Assembly: GCA_023460575.1 (NCBI GenBank)
Contig: JAEWPQ010000113.1
Location: 1 to 23,151 of the forward strand
Direction of reading: 5' to 3'
Source of the DNA: Bacillota bacterium
GTDB lineage: Bacteria; Bacillota; Clostridia; Lachnospirales; Lachnospiraceae
DNA length: 23,151 nucleotides
The notes beneath the pieces were generated by a model that was not told the DNA's origin, ran no database searches, and saw only the letters and a list, made by a program, of their open reading frames with translations. The translations under genes were made by a program, and so were the position numbers. The stretch's first letter is position 1. Each line of letters opens with the position of its first letter. This document shows, piece by piece, positions 6,441-13,615 of the stretch.

Positions 6441-6691
6441 ATTGCATCAGAGCTGCAGAAATTGATGAAGCGCTTGCAGTTGATGGCTGCAGCAAAAGCT
6501 GTGCCAGAATTGCGACCTTAAAATACAGCGGAGAGGTGCGGGATACTATCGTTTTATCAGATCTGTTTGGTGAAGATGTTGTTTTATCAAATATAGTATC
6601 GGCGAGAGATTTAAAACCAGAACACTATGAGATGGTGGATAAAGTTGCAGTGGAAATCTGCAAAAAAGTGGATGCGATTTTAGCAGAATAG
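6441..6691 (+). pseudogene. DGC-type putative zinc-binding protein, C-terminal remnant
   Basis: This frame opens after a stop at 6431, with no start codon. It reads RAAEIDEALAVDGCSKSCAR, then IATLKYSGEVRDTIVLSDLF, and ends KKVDAILAE at 6691. The VDGCSKSCA motif resembles the 'DGC' family of small putative zinc-binding proteins, which are common near ArsP-like permeases and disulfide-redox proteins in anaerobes. Only the C-terminal ~83 residues remain, joined directly to the lipoamide dehydrogenase relic. The family call rests on the DGCxxxC motif and is moderate. Confidence 0.55.
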
Positions 6692-6721
6692 CAGAATGAA
6701 ACGATAGTATTTAAGTTAAAA

Positions 6722-6770
6722 ATTAATAAAGCAAGAGTGAAAACAAAAAGTCACCTCTTGCTTTATTAAT
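6722..6770 (+). terminator. Intrinsic terminator after the arsR1 unit
   Basis: ATTAATAAAGCAAGAG followed by TGA (6722-6740) pairs with TCA and CTCTTGCTTTATTAAT (6751-6770), about 19 pairs with one bulge, loop AAACAAAAAG. The A/T-rich arms allow it to act in both directions. Confidence 0.7.
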
Positions 6771-6802
6771 ATTGAGAATCAAATAAGAAATGAGGAATGT
6801 AA

Positions 6803-6967
6803 TTGATTAATATCATTAATAAATCGAATGACACATATTTCAATCTGGCATTGGAAGAGTATTTTATGAAATACAAGGATATGAAAGAGGATGTTCTTAT
6901 TCTTTGGCAGAATGAACCAACGATTGTTATAGGGAAAAACCAAAATGCTTATGAAGAAATAAATTAG
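6803..6967 (+). pseudogene. Lipoate-protein ligase A remnant (first ~54 residues)
   Basis: A TTG codon at 6803, with GAGG 7 nt upstream, opens a frame reading NDTYFNLALEEYFMKYKD and LILWQNEPTIVIGKNQNAYE. This is the N-terminal signature of LplA-type lipoate ligases (xYFNLALEEY...LWxNxPTIVIGKNQN). A stop at 6965 ends it after 54 codons; the family has ~330. The rest of the ligase is not present. The nearby ATG (6797) is directly followed by TAA. It is a broken gene, notable because a lipoamide dehydrogenase relic lies just upstream. Confidence 0.8.
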
Positions 6968-7002
6968 AATTTGATGGATTACAGTACTTTGAAAACTTAA
7001 TA

Positions 7003-7031
7003 TTGATAGTTAGTAGCTTTTCCAGTAATAT
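7003..7031 (+). promoter_or_regulatory. Candidate promoter of the SAM methyltransferase gene
   Basis: TTGATA (7003-7008) and TAATAT (7026-7031) are spaced by 17 nt, 46 nt before the start codon. An overlapping TATAAT at 7029-7034 would give a 20-nt spacer. No ArsR-type operator is visible here, so this gene may not belong to the ArsR regulon. Confidence 0.4.
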
Positions 7032-7077
7032 AATATAAAGTAAAAAAATTATTGGTAATAAGTGAGGTGAATATTCC

Positions 7078-7728
7078 ATGAGTGATGTCGTGCACAAGTG
7101 GTATGAGGATAAGAAAAATGTAGATGAAATGGTCTATTGGAACAAAGGAGAACTTAAAAAATGGGAACGGGCAGTCGCTGACTTTTTTCCGAAAGAAGCA
7201 AAAATTCTTGATATTGGATGTGGAATGGGGAGAGAGGCATTTGCGCTTTTCGATTTGGGATTTTCTATTATAGGCATTGACATTTCAGAAGAAGTTATAA
7301 AACAAGTTGCAAAATTATCCTTAAAAAACTGTTATGATATTGATTTCTTGGTATATGATGGGTATACATTACCATTTGATGATGATTCATTTGAAGTAAT
7401 CATTATATGGGCGCAAACATTTGGCTTATTGTATGGGGATACGTATAAGAGTAACTTCCTAAATGAGTGTAAGCGCGTTCTTAAAAAAGATGGCTTACTA
7501 AGTTTTTCCGGTCATGATTATGATTATTTAATGGAGCACCATAAGCAATATCTAAGCGGCAGAAAGTTTTATCCATATGCCAATACTGAAATTTATTGGG
7601 AAGCATTTTTACTCCAAGAGCTTTTAAGTTACGGTGAAAATGCTGGATTCTCTGTGGTGCTTTGCGAACGCGGAAAAATACATAAGACAGAAGATGGAGT
7701 CGTACTACATTGCTTGTGTAGAAAATAA
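7078..7728 (+). CDS. Class I SAM-dependent methyltransferase, substrate unknown
   Basis: A 216-residue protein with SAM motif I ILDIGCGMGREAFALFDLG (about residues 42-60), the acidic strand end GIDIS, and motif III-like RVLKKDGLLSFSGHD. It lacks the N-terminal CCG motifs and the three conserved cysteines of ArsM, so it is not a second arsenite methyltransferase of the known kind. ATG 7078 has GAGGTG upstream. It stands alone between the lipoate ligase relic and the thioredoxin gene. Its place inside the island suggests a detoxification or modification role, but this is not shown by the sequence. Confidence 0.8.
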   Translation: MSDVVHKWYEDKKNVDEMVYWNKGELKKWERAVADFFPKEAKILDIGCGMGREAFALFDLGFSIIGIDISEEVIKQVAKLSLKNCYDIDFLVYDGYTLPFDDDSFEVIIIWAQTFGLLYGDTYKSNFLNECKRVLKKDGLLSFSGHDYDYLMEHHKQYLSGRKFYPYANTEIYWEAFLLQELLSYGENAGFSVVLCERGKIHKTEDGVVLHCLCRK

Positions 7729-7773
7729 ACAAAATACAAAACTGACATATACCAATAAGCATTATTAAGCGGT

Positions 7774-7890
7774 GTGAATATTCAGGAATATATCTATAAG
7801 TTAAGCAATGAGGAATTCATACAATTATGGTTTTAGAAATTAGAGGGCTATACGATAGAGTTTCCTAATAATGAGAAGGAAGAATCTTAA
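7774..7890 (+). pseudogene. Short decayed coding remnant, unrecognised
   Basis: From GTG 7774 one frame reads NIQEYIYKLSNEEFIQLWF, then a TAG (7834-7836), then continues KLEGYTIEFPNNEKEES to a second stop. The amphipathic, charged composition looks like real protein sequence broken by a nonsense codon. I do not recognise a family. It may be the beginning of a gene deleted when the island was rearranged. Confidence 0.25.
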
Positions 7891-7906
7891 CCAGGAGGTA
7901 ATTGTT

Positions 7907-8476
7907 GTGGAAAATGAAATGGTGAAAAAAAATAAAAATATGTGGGTAAATATACTGATTGTAATTTTAGTGTTAGCAGCTGTGGCAGGTATCTATGTAT
8001 ATAAGAAGTCGGAGGAAGATAAACGAAATGATCAGATTACAGCTCAAACAGATTCTAAAAATATAGATGTAGAAAGCACATCCTTAGAAATATCATCCGT
8101 TGATTTAGATAAAATCAAGTCTTATGGACTTCCTTTTGTTATCGACTTTGGTTCTGATTCCTGCATACCGTGTAAAGAAATGGCGCCGGTTCTGGAAACA
8201 TTACATAAAGATTTTCAGGGAAAAGCCATTGTGCATTTCGTAGATGTGTGGAAAAACACAACTGCCGCAAATAATTTCCCTGTATCGGTTATTCCAACGC
8301 AAGTATTTTTCAACACAGATGGAACACCTTTTGTACCAAGCGCTGAGCTTGCACAGGAAATTGAATTTACCATGTATCGATCCAAAGATACGAACGAGCA
8401 TGTGTTTACCGTTCATCAGGGAGGAGTAACAGAAGAGCAAATGAGAAAAATATTTGCTGAAATGGGGGTCGAGTAA
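7907..8476 (+). CDS. Membrane-anchored thioredoxin-like protein
   Basis: 189 residues from GTG 7907, chosen because GGAGG (7894-7898) stands 8 nt upstream; the in-frame ATGs at 7871 and 7919 are badly placed. An N-terminal membrane anchor (about residues 13-31) is followed by a linker and a thioredoxin domain. The active site is C86-I-P-C89 in SDSCIPCKEMAPVLE, and the cis-proline P130 is in VSVIPTQVFF. The domain should face outside. It is immediately followed by ccdA (one base after the stop), so the two form a transmembrane thiol-reduction pair: CcdA carries electrons across the membrane to this thioredoxin. Targets could be oxidised extracytoplasmic proteins or arsenical-thiol adducts. Confidence 0.88.
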   Translation: MENEMVKKNKNMWVNILIVILVLAAVAGIYVYKKSEEDKRNDQITAQTDSKNIDVESTSLEISSVDLDKIKSYGLPFVIDFGSDSCIPCKEMAPVLETLHKDFQGKAIVHFVDVWKNTTAANNFPVSVIPTQVFFNTDGTPFVPSAELAQEIEFTMYRSKDTNEHVFTVHQGGVTEEQMRKIFAEMGVE

Positions 8477-8477
8477 G

Positions 8478-9167
8478 ATGAATGAAATTTTGGAATCAAT
8501 TTCTGCTTTAATGAAAGAAAGCACTTGGCTGGCACCATTATTGGCATTGACAGCTGGTATTTTTACTTCTCTTACACCATGCTCTTTATCAACAATTCCG
8601 CTTGTAATAGGTGTTGTGGGCGGAACGGGGCAGAAAGATACAAAGACAGCTTTTAAACTGTCACTGACTTTTGCGGCTGGTACGGCGATTACTTTTACCA
8701 TTCTTGGAACCATGGCATCCTTAGCTGGAGACTTAATTGGGACATCTGCAAAATGGTGGTATATTGCATTGGGGATATTAATGGTCATGATGGCCTTCCA
8801 GACTTGGGAAATATTCAGTTTCATCCCTTCCACCTATTTGATTTCTAAAAGTACAAGAAAAGGATATATAGGAGCGTTGATTGCAGGTATTCTGGGAGGG
8901 GTATTCTCTTCTCCGTGTTCCACACCGGTTCTGATTGCACTTTTAGCAATTGTAGCGGGTAAGGGGAGTATTGTATGGGGTATTCTGCTGCTGCTTTTAT
9001 ACTCCTTAGGCCATGCTGTTTTAGCGGTAATCGCAGGAACGAGCATCGGATTTGTTAAAAAGCTTACTGGCAGTGAAAAATATGGAAGATTCAGTACAAT
9101 AATAAAAGTTATAATGGGCTGTATTATTTTAATCATAGCATTTTATATGTTTTATTTAGGATTCTAA
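8478..9167 (+). CDS. ccdA: CcdA-family transmembrane thiol-disulfide transporter
   Basis: 229 residues with six membrane segments. The two redox cysteines are C35 in LTPCSLSTIP and C147 in FSSPCSTPV, the CcdA/DsbD-beta signature in both symmetric halves. It passes reducing equivalents from cytoplasmic thioredoxin to an outside thioredoxin-like partner. ATG 8478 follows the thioredoxin stop by one base, so translation is likely coupled; an in-frame ATG at 8454 would overlap that gene and has no ribosome-binding site. A terminator follows directly. Confidence 0.9.
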   Translation: MNEILESISALMKESTWLAPLLALTAGIFTSLTPCSLSTIPLVIGVVGGTGQKDTKTAFKLSLTFAAGTAITFTILGTMASLAGDLIGTSAKWWYIALGILMVMMAFQTWEIFSFIPSTYLISKSTRKGYIGALIAGILGGVFSSPCSTPVLIALLAIVAGKGSIVWGILLLLLYSLGHAVLAVIAGTSIGFVKKLTGSEKYGRFSTIIKVIMGCIILIIAFYMFYLGF

Positions 9168-9169
9168 TG

Positions 9170-9227
9170 AATGCCTGCTTCATGGTGACTGCTTAGGCGG
9201 TACTTTGAAGCAGGCATTTATTGTATT
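9170..9227 (+). terminator. Intrinsic terminator after ccdA
   Basis: AATGCCTGCTTCA (9170-9182) pairs perfectly with TGAAGCAGGCATT (9206-9218), 13 pairs. The loop itself can form a small stem (ACTGC/GCGGT). TATTGTATTT follows. The next 100 bases (9228-9329) are AT-rich and hold nothing I can name. Confidence 0.75.
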
Positions 9228-9329
9228 TGGCGGCAGCTTAATAAATTCAAAGTGTGGTTCTTACTGTTATTTGCTATAGAAAAATAAATTATTTTACATA
9301 AAAACAACATAAAAATTACACAATACACA

Positions 9330-9383
9330 TTGACAAATATCTATATACTCTTTACAATAAGGATATAGATAAATATCTATATC
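9330..9383 (+). promoter_or_regulatory. Promoter and palindromic ArsR operator of the arsR2-acr3-arsDA operon
   Basis: -35 TTGACA (9330-9335) and -10 TACAAT (9353-9358) with an ideal 17-nt spacer. Four bases later a palindrome spans 9362-9383, with arms GATATAGATA and TATCTATATC around a central AA. A direct repeat AAATATCTATAT occurs at 9335-9346 (in the spacer) and 9371-9382. The segment 9363-9380 aligns with the operator core of the other two ArsR promoters (ATATnGATAAAnAT). Confidence 0.8.
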
Positions 9384-9417
9384 AAAAATCTTGGAATATA
9401 AAAATGGAGAAGACAAA

Positions 9418-9741
9418 ATGGATCTGCATGCAGACTATGCACCAGTATTTAAAGCATTAGGTGATGCTACAAGACTAAAAATCATGGAAATGTTATCCTG
9501 CGGTGAGCTTTGCGCGTGTGATATTCTGGAATGTTTTGAAATTACACAGCCCACATTATCCTACCATATGAAGATATTGACAGATTGCGGTCTCGTAAAA
9601 AACCGAAAAGAAGGATCATGGATCCGATACAGCAATAATACCGAGTTAATAGAACATATAAAAATTTTTTGGGATAACATTACAACGGAACAGGAAGACT
9701 GTATCTGTAAATGTTCTAAGGAGGACAATCGATGCGATTAA
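9418..9741 (+). CDS. arsR: ArsR-family As(III)-responsive repressor (ArsR2)
   Basis: 107 residues from ATG 9418 (GGAG 8 nt upstream; a TTG at 9391 lacks one). The metal site is C32-A-C34 in CGELCACDILECF, with C28 and C39 nearby, directly before the recognition helix PTLSYHMKIL. The C-terminus adds a cysteine cluster C95-I-C97-K-C99 and C106, not usual for ArsR and perhaps a second metal site. It is the first gene of the main efflux operon behind the palindromic operator and overlaps the next gene by 10 nt. Confidence 0.92.
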   Translation: MDLHADYAPVFKALGDATRLKIMEMLSCGELCACDILECFEITQPTLSYHMKILTDCGLVKNRKEGSWIRYSNNTELIEHIKIFWDNITTEQEDCICKCSKEDNRCD

Positions 9742-11375
9742 TTATTATCGGTGCAGTTGCTGCCGGAACTTCAGCCGCCGCAAAAGCGAGAAGAAATGAT
9801 GAGAATGCTGAGATTATTATCTATGATAAGGACAGCTATATCTCCTATTCAGGATGCGGAATGCCTTATTATATCGGTGGTGAGATAGAGGAGGCCCAAA
9901 AACTTACTCCCAGAGATCCTTTCTTTTTTAAAAGTAAATATAATGCAGATATTTTCATAAGACATGAAGTGCTGTCCATTGACACTAAAAATAAGACACT
10001 GGAGATAAAAAATCTTTCTACCGGTAAGATCTTTCAGGATCATTATGATAAGCTTGTAATAGCTGCTGGCGCTTCCGCTGTTATACCGCCAGTCAAAGGA
10101 GCAGATCGAAAGAATGTATTTACCTTGAGAAATATCGGTGATATGAATCAAATCAAGGATTTTATTAATGAATACGCACCAAAATCAGCAGTTATTGTAG
10201 GAACTGGATTCATAGGTTTAGAAGTATGTGAAAATTTAAAAGAACTTGGAATCGATGTTACGCTTATAGAGAGACTTCCATGGGTGACTCCAGGCCTGGA
10301 TGGAGACATGGCGGTATATGTGGAAGACCATTTAAGGAAAAACGGTGTTAAGCTATTTACGGGTATATCAGTAGCGGAGATAAAAGAAGATAAGGTAATT
10401 CTGGAAGACCAAAGACAAGTACAGGCTGATTTTGTACTGCTATCAACCGGAGTAAGGCCGAATACAGAACTGGCAGCGAAAGCAGGTATTGAACTGGGCG
10501 TAACAGGAGCCATTAAAGTAAATGAAAAGATGATGACAAATGTAAAAGACATTTATTCCTGCGGTGACTGTTCGGAACAGTTTCACGTAGTTACCGGGAA
10601 ATCGGTATACCGCCCCATGGGATCTACCGCTAATAAAACCGGAAGAATTGCAGGGGATGTAGTGACAGGAGGAAATTTATTCTTCAGAGGTATTCTTGGA
10701 ACCGGTATTTTCAAGGTGTTTGATATGACAGTAGCACTTACCGGATTATCAGAGAAAGAAGCAAAAAAGGAAGGGTATCATGTTGAAGTCTGTCATAATA
10801 TTAAACCAAATAAACCGGAATATATGGGTGGTAAGGAAATGGTCATCAAGGGAATCGCTGATAAAGGTACCGGAAGACTTTTAGGTGTCCAGATTGTTGG
10901 TTTTGAAGGTGTTGATAAAAGAATTGATGTATTTGCTACAGCAATTACTTATAAAGCACATGTGGAAGACTTATTTCATCTCGATTTGGCATACGCACCT
11001 CCGTTTTCCACCACAAAAGATCCGGTTATGTATACGGGCATGATTTTAGATAATGCGATTAATTCCGACAAAAAGCTCATAACCTCTGATGAACTGGAAG
11101 AGTTAATAAACTCAGGTAAGGACTACCAATTAATAGATGCCAGAGCCGCTTCACAATATGAGCAGGATCATATAGAAACGGCGGTGAGCATACCTCATGC
11201 CAAGTTAAGGGATGCGTTAGATAAACTGGATAAAGATGCCATTACTGTTACTTATTGCAATAAAGGGGTTACCGGTAATGCGGCGCAGAATATCTTGTTA
11301 AATCACGGGTTTAAGGAAGTTTATAATTTATCCGGCGGACATAAAAATTACAGAAAAAACAGGAAGTCATTGTAA
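9732..11375 (+). CDS. CoA-disulfide reductase with C-terminal rhodanese domain
   Basis: A 547-residue FAD/NAD(P)H-dependent pyridine nucleotide-disulfide oxidoreductase of the CoADR-RHD type. The FAD site is IIIGAVAAGTSAAAKARR at the N-terminus. The single redox cysteine C42 in YSGCGMPYYIGG is that of CoA-disulfide reductases, which lack the CxxxxC pair. A second nucleotide-binding motif is VIVGTGFIGLEV (about residue 154). Residues ~455-547 form a rhodanese domain with active cysteine C509 in TYCNKGVTGNAA. Known relatives reduce CoA disulfide, CoA persulfide or polysulfide. It overlaps arsR2 by 10 nt with AAGGAGG as ribosome-binding site, so it is strictly co-expressed with the arsenic genes. 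A role in keeping low-molecular-weight thiols reduced under arsenic stress is inferred. Confidence 0.9.
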   Translation: MRLIIIGAVAAGTSAAAKARRNDENAEIIIYDKDSYISYSGCGMPYYIGGEIEEAQKLTPRDPFFFKSKYNADIFIRHEVLSIDTKNKTLEIKNLSTGKIFQDHYDKLVIAAGASAVIPPVKGADRKNVFTLRNIGDMNQIKDFINEYAPKSAVIVGTGFIGLEVCENLKELGIDVTLIERLPWVTPGLDGDMAVYVEDHLRKNGVKLFTGISVAEIKEDKVILEDQRQVQADFVLLSTGVRPNTELAAKAGIELGVTGAIKVNEKMMTNVKDIYSCGDCSEQFHVVTGKSVYRPMGSTANKTGRIAGDVVTGGNLFFRGILGTGIFKVFDMTVALTGLSEKEAKKEGYHVEVCHNIKPNKPEYMGGKEMVIKGIADKGTGRLLGVQIVGFEGVDKRIDVFATAITYKAHVEDLFHLDLAYAPPFSTTKDPVMYTGMILDNAINSDKKLITSDELEELINSGKDYQLIDARAASQYEQDHIETAVSIPHAKLRDALDKLDKDAITVTYCNKGVTGNAAQNILLNHGFKEVYNLSGGHKNYRKNRKSL

Positions 11376-11391
11376 CATATGGTTTCCTCGT

Positions 11392-11404
11392 GCATAGAAT
11401 ATGC
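11392..11404 (+). promoter_or_regulatory. Possible internal operator before arsR3
   Basis: A short dyad GCATA-GAA-TATGC lies 40 nt before the arsR3 start, in the 69-nt gap after the reductase. It does not match the 18-nt operator of the other ArsR promoters and no clear -35/-10 pair is seen, so regulation here is only a possibility. Confidence 0.25.
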
Positions 11405-11444
11405 GTAGATGCTCATATAAACATTTATAGGAAGGGGCGAAATC

Positions 11445-11792
11445 GTGGTTGATATTTTTAAGGCACTATCAGAAGAAAGCAGGTTAAGGATCCTGACGTT
11501 ACTGATGGAAAGAGAGATGTGTGTCTGCGAGATTGAGGTCTGTTTAGATATGACGCAGTCAAACGCTTCCAGACATCTGACTGTACTTAAAAACTGTGGG
11601 ATCCTTAATTGTTATAAGAAAGCACAATGGGCATATTACAGAATAAGCGATAGCTTTAAAGAAGAACACAAAAACCTATGGGAGTATCTGCAAAATAAGA
11701 TTATTGAATTACCAACCTATCAGGCAGATTATGAACAATGCGAAAAATATAAAACCGTTGATGTCTGTGCAAATTCGAAAATAATACATTAA
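11445..11792 (+). CDS. arsR: ArsR-family repressor (ArsR3), divergent
   Basis: 115 residues from GTG 11445, with GAAGGGG upstream. The metal site is C26-V-C28 in REMCVCEIEVCLDMTQ, with C33 close by. The recognition helix QSNASRHLTVLKNCGIL differs from the STLSHH and PTLSYH helices of ArsR1 and ArsR2, suggesting a different operator. The protein is longer at the C-terminus, with cysteines in YEQCEK and VDVCAN. It stands 15 nt before acr3 and is part of the same operon. It may fine-tune acr3-arsDA or answer another metalloid. Confidence 0.9.
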   Translation: MVDIFKALSEESRLRILTLLMEREMCVCEIEVCLDMTQSNASRHLTVLKNCGILNCYKKAQWAYYRISDSFKEEHKNLWEYLQNKIIELPTYQADYEQCEKYKTVDVCANSKIIH

Positions 11793-11807
11793 AGGAGAGA
11801 GAAATAA

Positions 11808-12893
11808 ATGAATAAAGAGAATTCAGAAGAAATTGGTTTTTTTCAGAAATACTTAACCATATGGGTAGCTTTATGCATGGTTACAGGGGTATTAATCGGA
11901 AAGTTTCTACCGTCGGTGCCTGTGTTCTTTAATCAGTTTGAATATGCAAATGTATCGATTCCTACTGCAATACTGATCTGGGTCATGATATACCCAATGA
12001 TGATGAAGGTGGATTTTGAAAGTATTAAAAATGTCAGAAGAAATCCCAAAGGATTGTATGTGACATGGGTTACCAATTGGCTGATAAAACCTTTTACTAT
12101 GTTTGCAATTTCTTCATTTTTTTTCTTTGTGGTATTTAAAGGACTGATTCCTGCAGAGTTAGGAAAAGAGTATTTAGCCGGAGCCGTTTTATTAGGAGCC
12201 GCACCATGTACTGCCATGGTTTTTGTATGGAGCCAGCTGACGAAAGGAAATCCGGCCTATACAGTAGTGCAGGTGGCAACCAATGACTTGATTATTCTGG
12301 TTGCATTTGTACCCATTGTTAAATTTTTACTGGGAGTGAGTAAAGTGACTGTTCCCTGGGATACTCTGATTATATCAGTTGTCTTGTTTGTGGTAGTTCC
12401 ATTAACTGCAGGTGTATTAACAAGAATGTATGTAAGTAAGAAGAAAGGAACAGAATATTTTGAGAATCAGTTCCTGCCTAAATTTGATAATGCAACAATT
12501 GCTGGATTATTATTGATGCTTGTACTTTTATTCTCCTTCCAGGGCGATGTCATTTTAAACAATCCCTTGCACATATTACTGATCGCAGTGCCGTTAACTA
12601 TACAGACATTTTTGATTTTCTTCATTGCCTATCTGGCAGCAAAGGTACTGAAGCTTCCTCATAATATAGCAGCTCCGGCAGGTATGATTGGTGCTTCCAA
12701 TTTCTTTGAACTTGCAGTGGCGGTTGCGATTGCCTTGTTTGGAATGGATTCTCCGGCAGCACTGGCTACTGTTGTAGGTGTTTTGACTGAGGTACCAATT
12801 ATGCTGATACTGGTTAAAATAGCAAATAATACAATGCATTGGTTCCCAGTAGGTTCTGATGTCGGAAACATAGTATGGAAAGATGAAAACTAA
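11808..12893 (+). CDS. acr3: Arsenite efflux permease Acr3
   Basis: A 361-residue membrane protein of the ACR3 (BASS-like) family with about ten helices. The essential cysteine is C134 in LLGAAPCTAMVFVWSQLTKG, and the conserved glutamate is E328 in VLTEVPIML. Other family blocks are VDFESIKNVRRNPKGL and AAPAGMIGASNFFELAVA. It expels As(III) from the cell driven by the proton gradient, and may associate with the ArsA ATPase encoded downstream. GGAGAG precedes ATG 11808. It is full length with all key residues. Confidence 0.95.
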   Translation: MNKENSEEIGFFQKYLTIWVALCMVTGVLIGKFLPSVPVFFNQFEYANVSIPTAILIWVMIYPMMMKVDFESIKNVRRNPKGLYVTWVTNWLIKPFTMFAISSFFFFVVFKGLIPAELGKEYLAGAVLLGAAPCTAMVFVWSQLTKGNPAYTVVQVATNDLIILVAFVPIVKFLLGVSKVTVPWDTLIISVVLFVVVPLTAGVLTRMYVSKKKGTEYFENQFLPKFDNATIAGLLLMLVLLFSFQGDVILNNPLHILLIAVPLTIQTFLIFFIAYLAAKVLKLPHNIAAPAGMIGASNFFELAVAVAIALFGMDSPAALATVVGVLTEVPIMLILVKIANNTMHWFPVGSDVGNIVWKDEN

Positions 12894-12914
12894 TTAGAGG
12901 AGGTGAGGTTTTGT

Positions 12915-13097
12915 ATGAGTAATAATCGGCTTCTAAATTGGGGGAGTGGTTTAAACCCAATTGACGAAGTATTGAAATTTTCCTATTCTAATCAAAATGG
13001 AGTTTCAAATCAGCCCAAAGTAAAATATTCGTTAAATGATATGTGTGGATATTCACAAAAAGGTGATGAAATATTTGATATTACAAAGAAAAATTAA
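12915..13097 (+). CDS. Small hypothetical protein between acr3 and arsD (60 aa)
   Basis: ATG 12915 lies behind GGAGGTGAGG (12899-12908); a GTG at 12903 in the same frame overlaps that site and is less likely. The product is hydrophilic and Asn-rich (SNNRLLNWGSGLNPIDEVLK at the N-terminus), has no signal peptide or membrane segment, and one cysteine in NDMCGYSQKG. It stops 22 nt before arsD. I do not recognise a family. The very good ribosome-binding site and its tight position in the operon support a real gene with an arsenic-related role yet unknown. Confidence 0.55.
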   Translation: MSNNRLLNWGSGLNPIDEVLKFSYSNQNGVSNQPKVKYSLNDMCGYSQKGDEIFDITKKN

Positions 13098-13119
13098 TTT
13101 ATCAATAGGAGGTATTGAA

Positions 13120-13515
13120 ATGAAGATTATGAAAATTTATGAACCAGCCATGTGCTGTTCAACCGGACTTTGCGGCGTTGGAGTCGATCCGGAATTATTA
13201 AGAATTTCTACAGTATTAAACACACTGAAGAATAATGGAGTGCATGTTGACCGGTTTAACCTTACAAATGCACCTCAGGAATTTGTAACGAATAAAACTG
13301 TAAATAGCTTTGTTAAGGAAAAAGGGGTAGAAGGTTTACCGGTTATAGTTTTAGATGGAGAAATTATTATAACTGGAAGATACCCATCCAATGAAGAATT
13401 TATAAAATTGCTTCATGTACCGGAAAGTTATATTGGAGAAAAGCCAGAAGCGGTAAACGAGGCAAGTAAGAAAACACAGGGCTGTGGTTGTTCTGGAGGA
13501 GATTGCTGCTGTTAA
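13120..13515 (+). CDS. arsD: Arsenic metallochaperone ArsD
   Basis: 131 residues from ATG 13120, which follows AGGAGG by 8 nt. The frame extends upstream to 13036, but that ATG lacks a site and overlaps orf60. The chaperone site C12-C13...C18 in YEPAMCCSTGLCGVGVDPEL is exactly that of known ArsD. It hands As(III) to ArsA. A second cluster at the C-terminus, GCGCSGGDCCC (C122, C124, C129-C131), is also typical of some longer ArsD forms. It is followed by arsA after 100 nt. Confidence 0.95.
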   Translation: MKIMKIYEPAMCCSTGLCGVGVDPELLRISTVLNTLKNNGVHVDRFNLTNAPQEFVTNKTVNSFVKEKGVEGLPVIVLDGEIIITGRYPSNEEFIKLLHVPESYIGEKPEAVNEASKKTQGCGCSGGDCCC

Positions 13516-13615
13516 TTATATATAGAACCGGAGTTCAGAGAAGATAAAAGAATGTTTTAGTCACTGTCATTAATAATGCAAAGATTTTATATGGAAGGAG
13601 TGAATGGGAGTTATA

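Noticed and set aside
8201..8833. Minus-strand frame of 210 codons across thioredoxin and ccdA
   Set aside because: Antisense shadow of two well-recognised genes.
13036..13119. N-terminal extension of ArsD to ATG 13036
   Set aside because: The extension overlaps orf60, has no ribosome-binding site, and displaces the cysteines from the known C12/C13/C18 positions; ATG 13120 has AGGAGG.
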